39,510 nucleotides of DNA, from the NCBI GenBank assembly GCA_013152315.1, contig JAADGP010000037.1, positions 1 through 39,510 on the forward strand. The letters are read 5' to 3'. The translations under genes and the position numbers were made by a program. This DNA comes from FCB group bacterium (GTDB taxonomy: Bacteria > Fidelibacterota > Marinisomatia > Marinisomatales > JAADGP01). Below, one piece after another: positions 38,750 through 39,510 of the stretch. Each line of letters begins with the position of its first letter. The first letter of the stretch is position 1. The notes beneath the pieces are model-generated. The model saw only the letters and a program-made list of their open reading frames with translations, ran no database searches and had not been told where the DNA came from.

Positions 38750-39510
38750 ATGACCACTGGTGACAAATTTGAACAATTGATTAAAACCGTTGCCCGACTA
38801 CGAGATCCGGACGGATGTCCCTGGGATCGGGAACAAACTCATGCCTCCCTACTCCCCTATTTCCTTGAGGAGGCGTATGAAGTTATCGAAAGCGTGGATG
38901 AGGAAAACTGGTCAACACTGAAAGAAGAATTAGGTGATATTCTTCTCCATGTGGTGATGCAGGCCCAAATCGGCACCGAAGAGGGTCGCTTTTCGATCGA
39001 CGATTCCCTGGAAATGGTCAATGATAAAATTATTCGGCGCCATCCCCATGTCTTTGGGAATGCCCAAGCTGACGCTGCTTTTCATGCCAAACAAAACTGG
39101 GAATTGACCAAACATAAGGAAAAGGGCCGGGAATCCCGATTGGATGGCGTGCCCCCGAATTTACCGGCATTGATTCGGGCTCAGCGGCTTCAACAAAAAG
39201 CGGCTTTTGTGGGCTTCGACTGGGATCGGATCGAAGATGTTTGGGCCAAGGTACATGAGGAAATCCAGGAAGTTAAGGAAGCACAGACAGAAGGTTCCGA
39301 TGTCCACTTGGAAGAAGAAATTGGTGATGTGCTTTTTTCGATCGTCAATCTGGCGCGATTTTTACATATTTCCGCCGAAGATGCTTTACGGAAAACCAAT
39401 AAAAAATTTATTCGTCGCTTTCAAGCCGTGGAAAGGGAATTAAAAAAACGTAACCGGGATATTCAGGATGCAACCCTGGAAGAAATGGATGCGATCTGGA
39501 ATGAGGTGAA
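38750..39510 (+). CDS. mazG: Nucleoside triphosphate pyrophosphohydrolase MazG, C-terminal end missing
   Basis: 253 codons are visible and the frame is still open at the window edge; E. coli MazG has 263 residues, so little is missing. The protein has two tandem MazG domains. The first carries the metal motif EEAYE (40-44) with EELGD (59-63), after the typical LRDPDGCPWDREQTHASL. The second has HEEIQEVKE and EEEIGDVLFSIVN. MazG cleaves non-canonical or excess NTPs to NMP and pyrophosphate. The ATG is preceded by CAGGAATA, and ybeY ends one base before it. Confidence 0.96.
   Translation, partial: MTTGDKFEQLIKTVARLRDPDGCPWDREQTHASLLPYFLEEAYEVIESVDEENWSTLKEELGDILLHVVMQAQIGTEEGRFSIDDSLEMVNDKIIRRHPHVFGNAQADAAFHAKQNWELTKHKEKGRESRLDGVPPNLPALIRAQRLQQKAAFVGFDWDRIEDVWAKVHEEIQEVKEAQTEGSDVHLEEEIGDVLFSIVNLARFLHISAEDALRKTNKKFIRRFQAVERELKKRNRDIQDATLEEMDAIWNEV

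Overview
The window is a replication-origin neighbourhood of a bacterial chromosome. It most resembles a member of the Fibrobacteres-Chlorobi-Bacteroidetes (FCB) group, perhaps Marinimicrobia (SAR406) or a relative such as KSB1, Ignavibacteria or Caldithrix. The main pointer is a very large secreted protein ending in a Por/type IX secretion (T9SS) sorting domain with the YQNYPNPFNP signature typical of those phyla. The phylum is an inference from protein style, not a search result. No tRNA, CRISPR array, insertion sequence or phage gene was seen.

Left arm (1-17960, every gene on the minus strand). Three transcription units are apparent. The first is dnaN-recF-DUF721(dciA-like)-gyrB-gyrA-yggS (7179 down to 1): sliding clamp, recombination mediator, putative helicase-loader-like protein, both gyrase subunits, and the start of a PLP-homeostasis protein that leaves the window. 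The second is yidC-mnmE-mnmG-mfd-parvulin lipoprotein-surA (17708 down to 7562): membrane insertase, the tRNA wobble-uridine modification pair, transcription-repair coupling factor and two periplasmic chaperone/isomerase-type proteins, almost all joined by 1-11 nt overlaps. The third is rpmH alone (17960-17826), closed by its own intrinsic terminator; the rnpA gene that normally follows rpmH is missing here.

Origin signals. The 382-nt gap between dnaN and surA holds a same-orientation cluster of DnaA-box-like 9-mers, a GC step, TTA-type triplets and an 89% A/T tract, which looks like an oriC with a basal unwinding system. A second pair of perfect or near-perfect DnaA boxes lies before dnaA at 18.13 kb, where gene orientation flips from minus to plus. 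Two parS-like palindromes lie between them, one in the first codons of mfd and one over the mnmG start codon. Compared with the classical rpmH-dnaA-dnaN-recF-gyrB-gyrA order, the dnaN-gyrA block has been moved and inverted to the other side of mnmEG.

Right arm (18172-39510, every gene on the plus strand). dnaA is followed by a 2675-residue T9SS cargo protein with a strong promoter and a perfect TGTGA-N6-TCACA (CRP/FNR-type) operator at about -61.5. Next come a cobalt/nickel ECF transporter (cbiM with fused PDGLE domain, cbiQ, cbiO), an unexplained leader with an attenuator-like terminator, a coiled-coil zinc-ribbon protein, the RNase P RNA gene (rnpB), recJ, and a run fabH-acyl-CoA dehydrogenase-pgpH-ybeY-mazG that continues past the right edge. 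This run combines fatty-acid initiation, acyl-CoA oxidation, c-di-AMP breakdown, rRNA maturation and nucleotide-pool cleaning.
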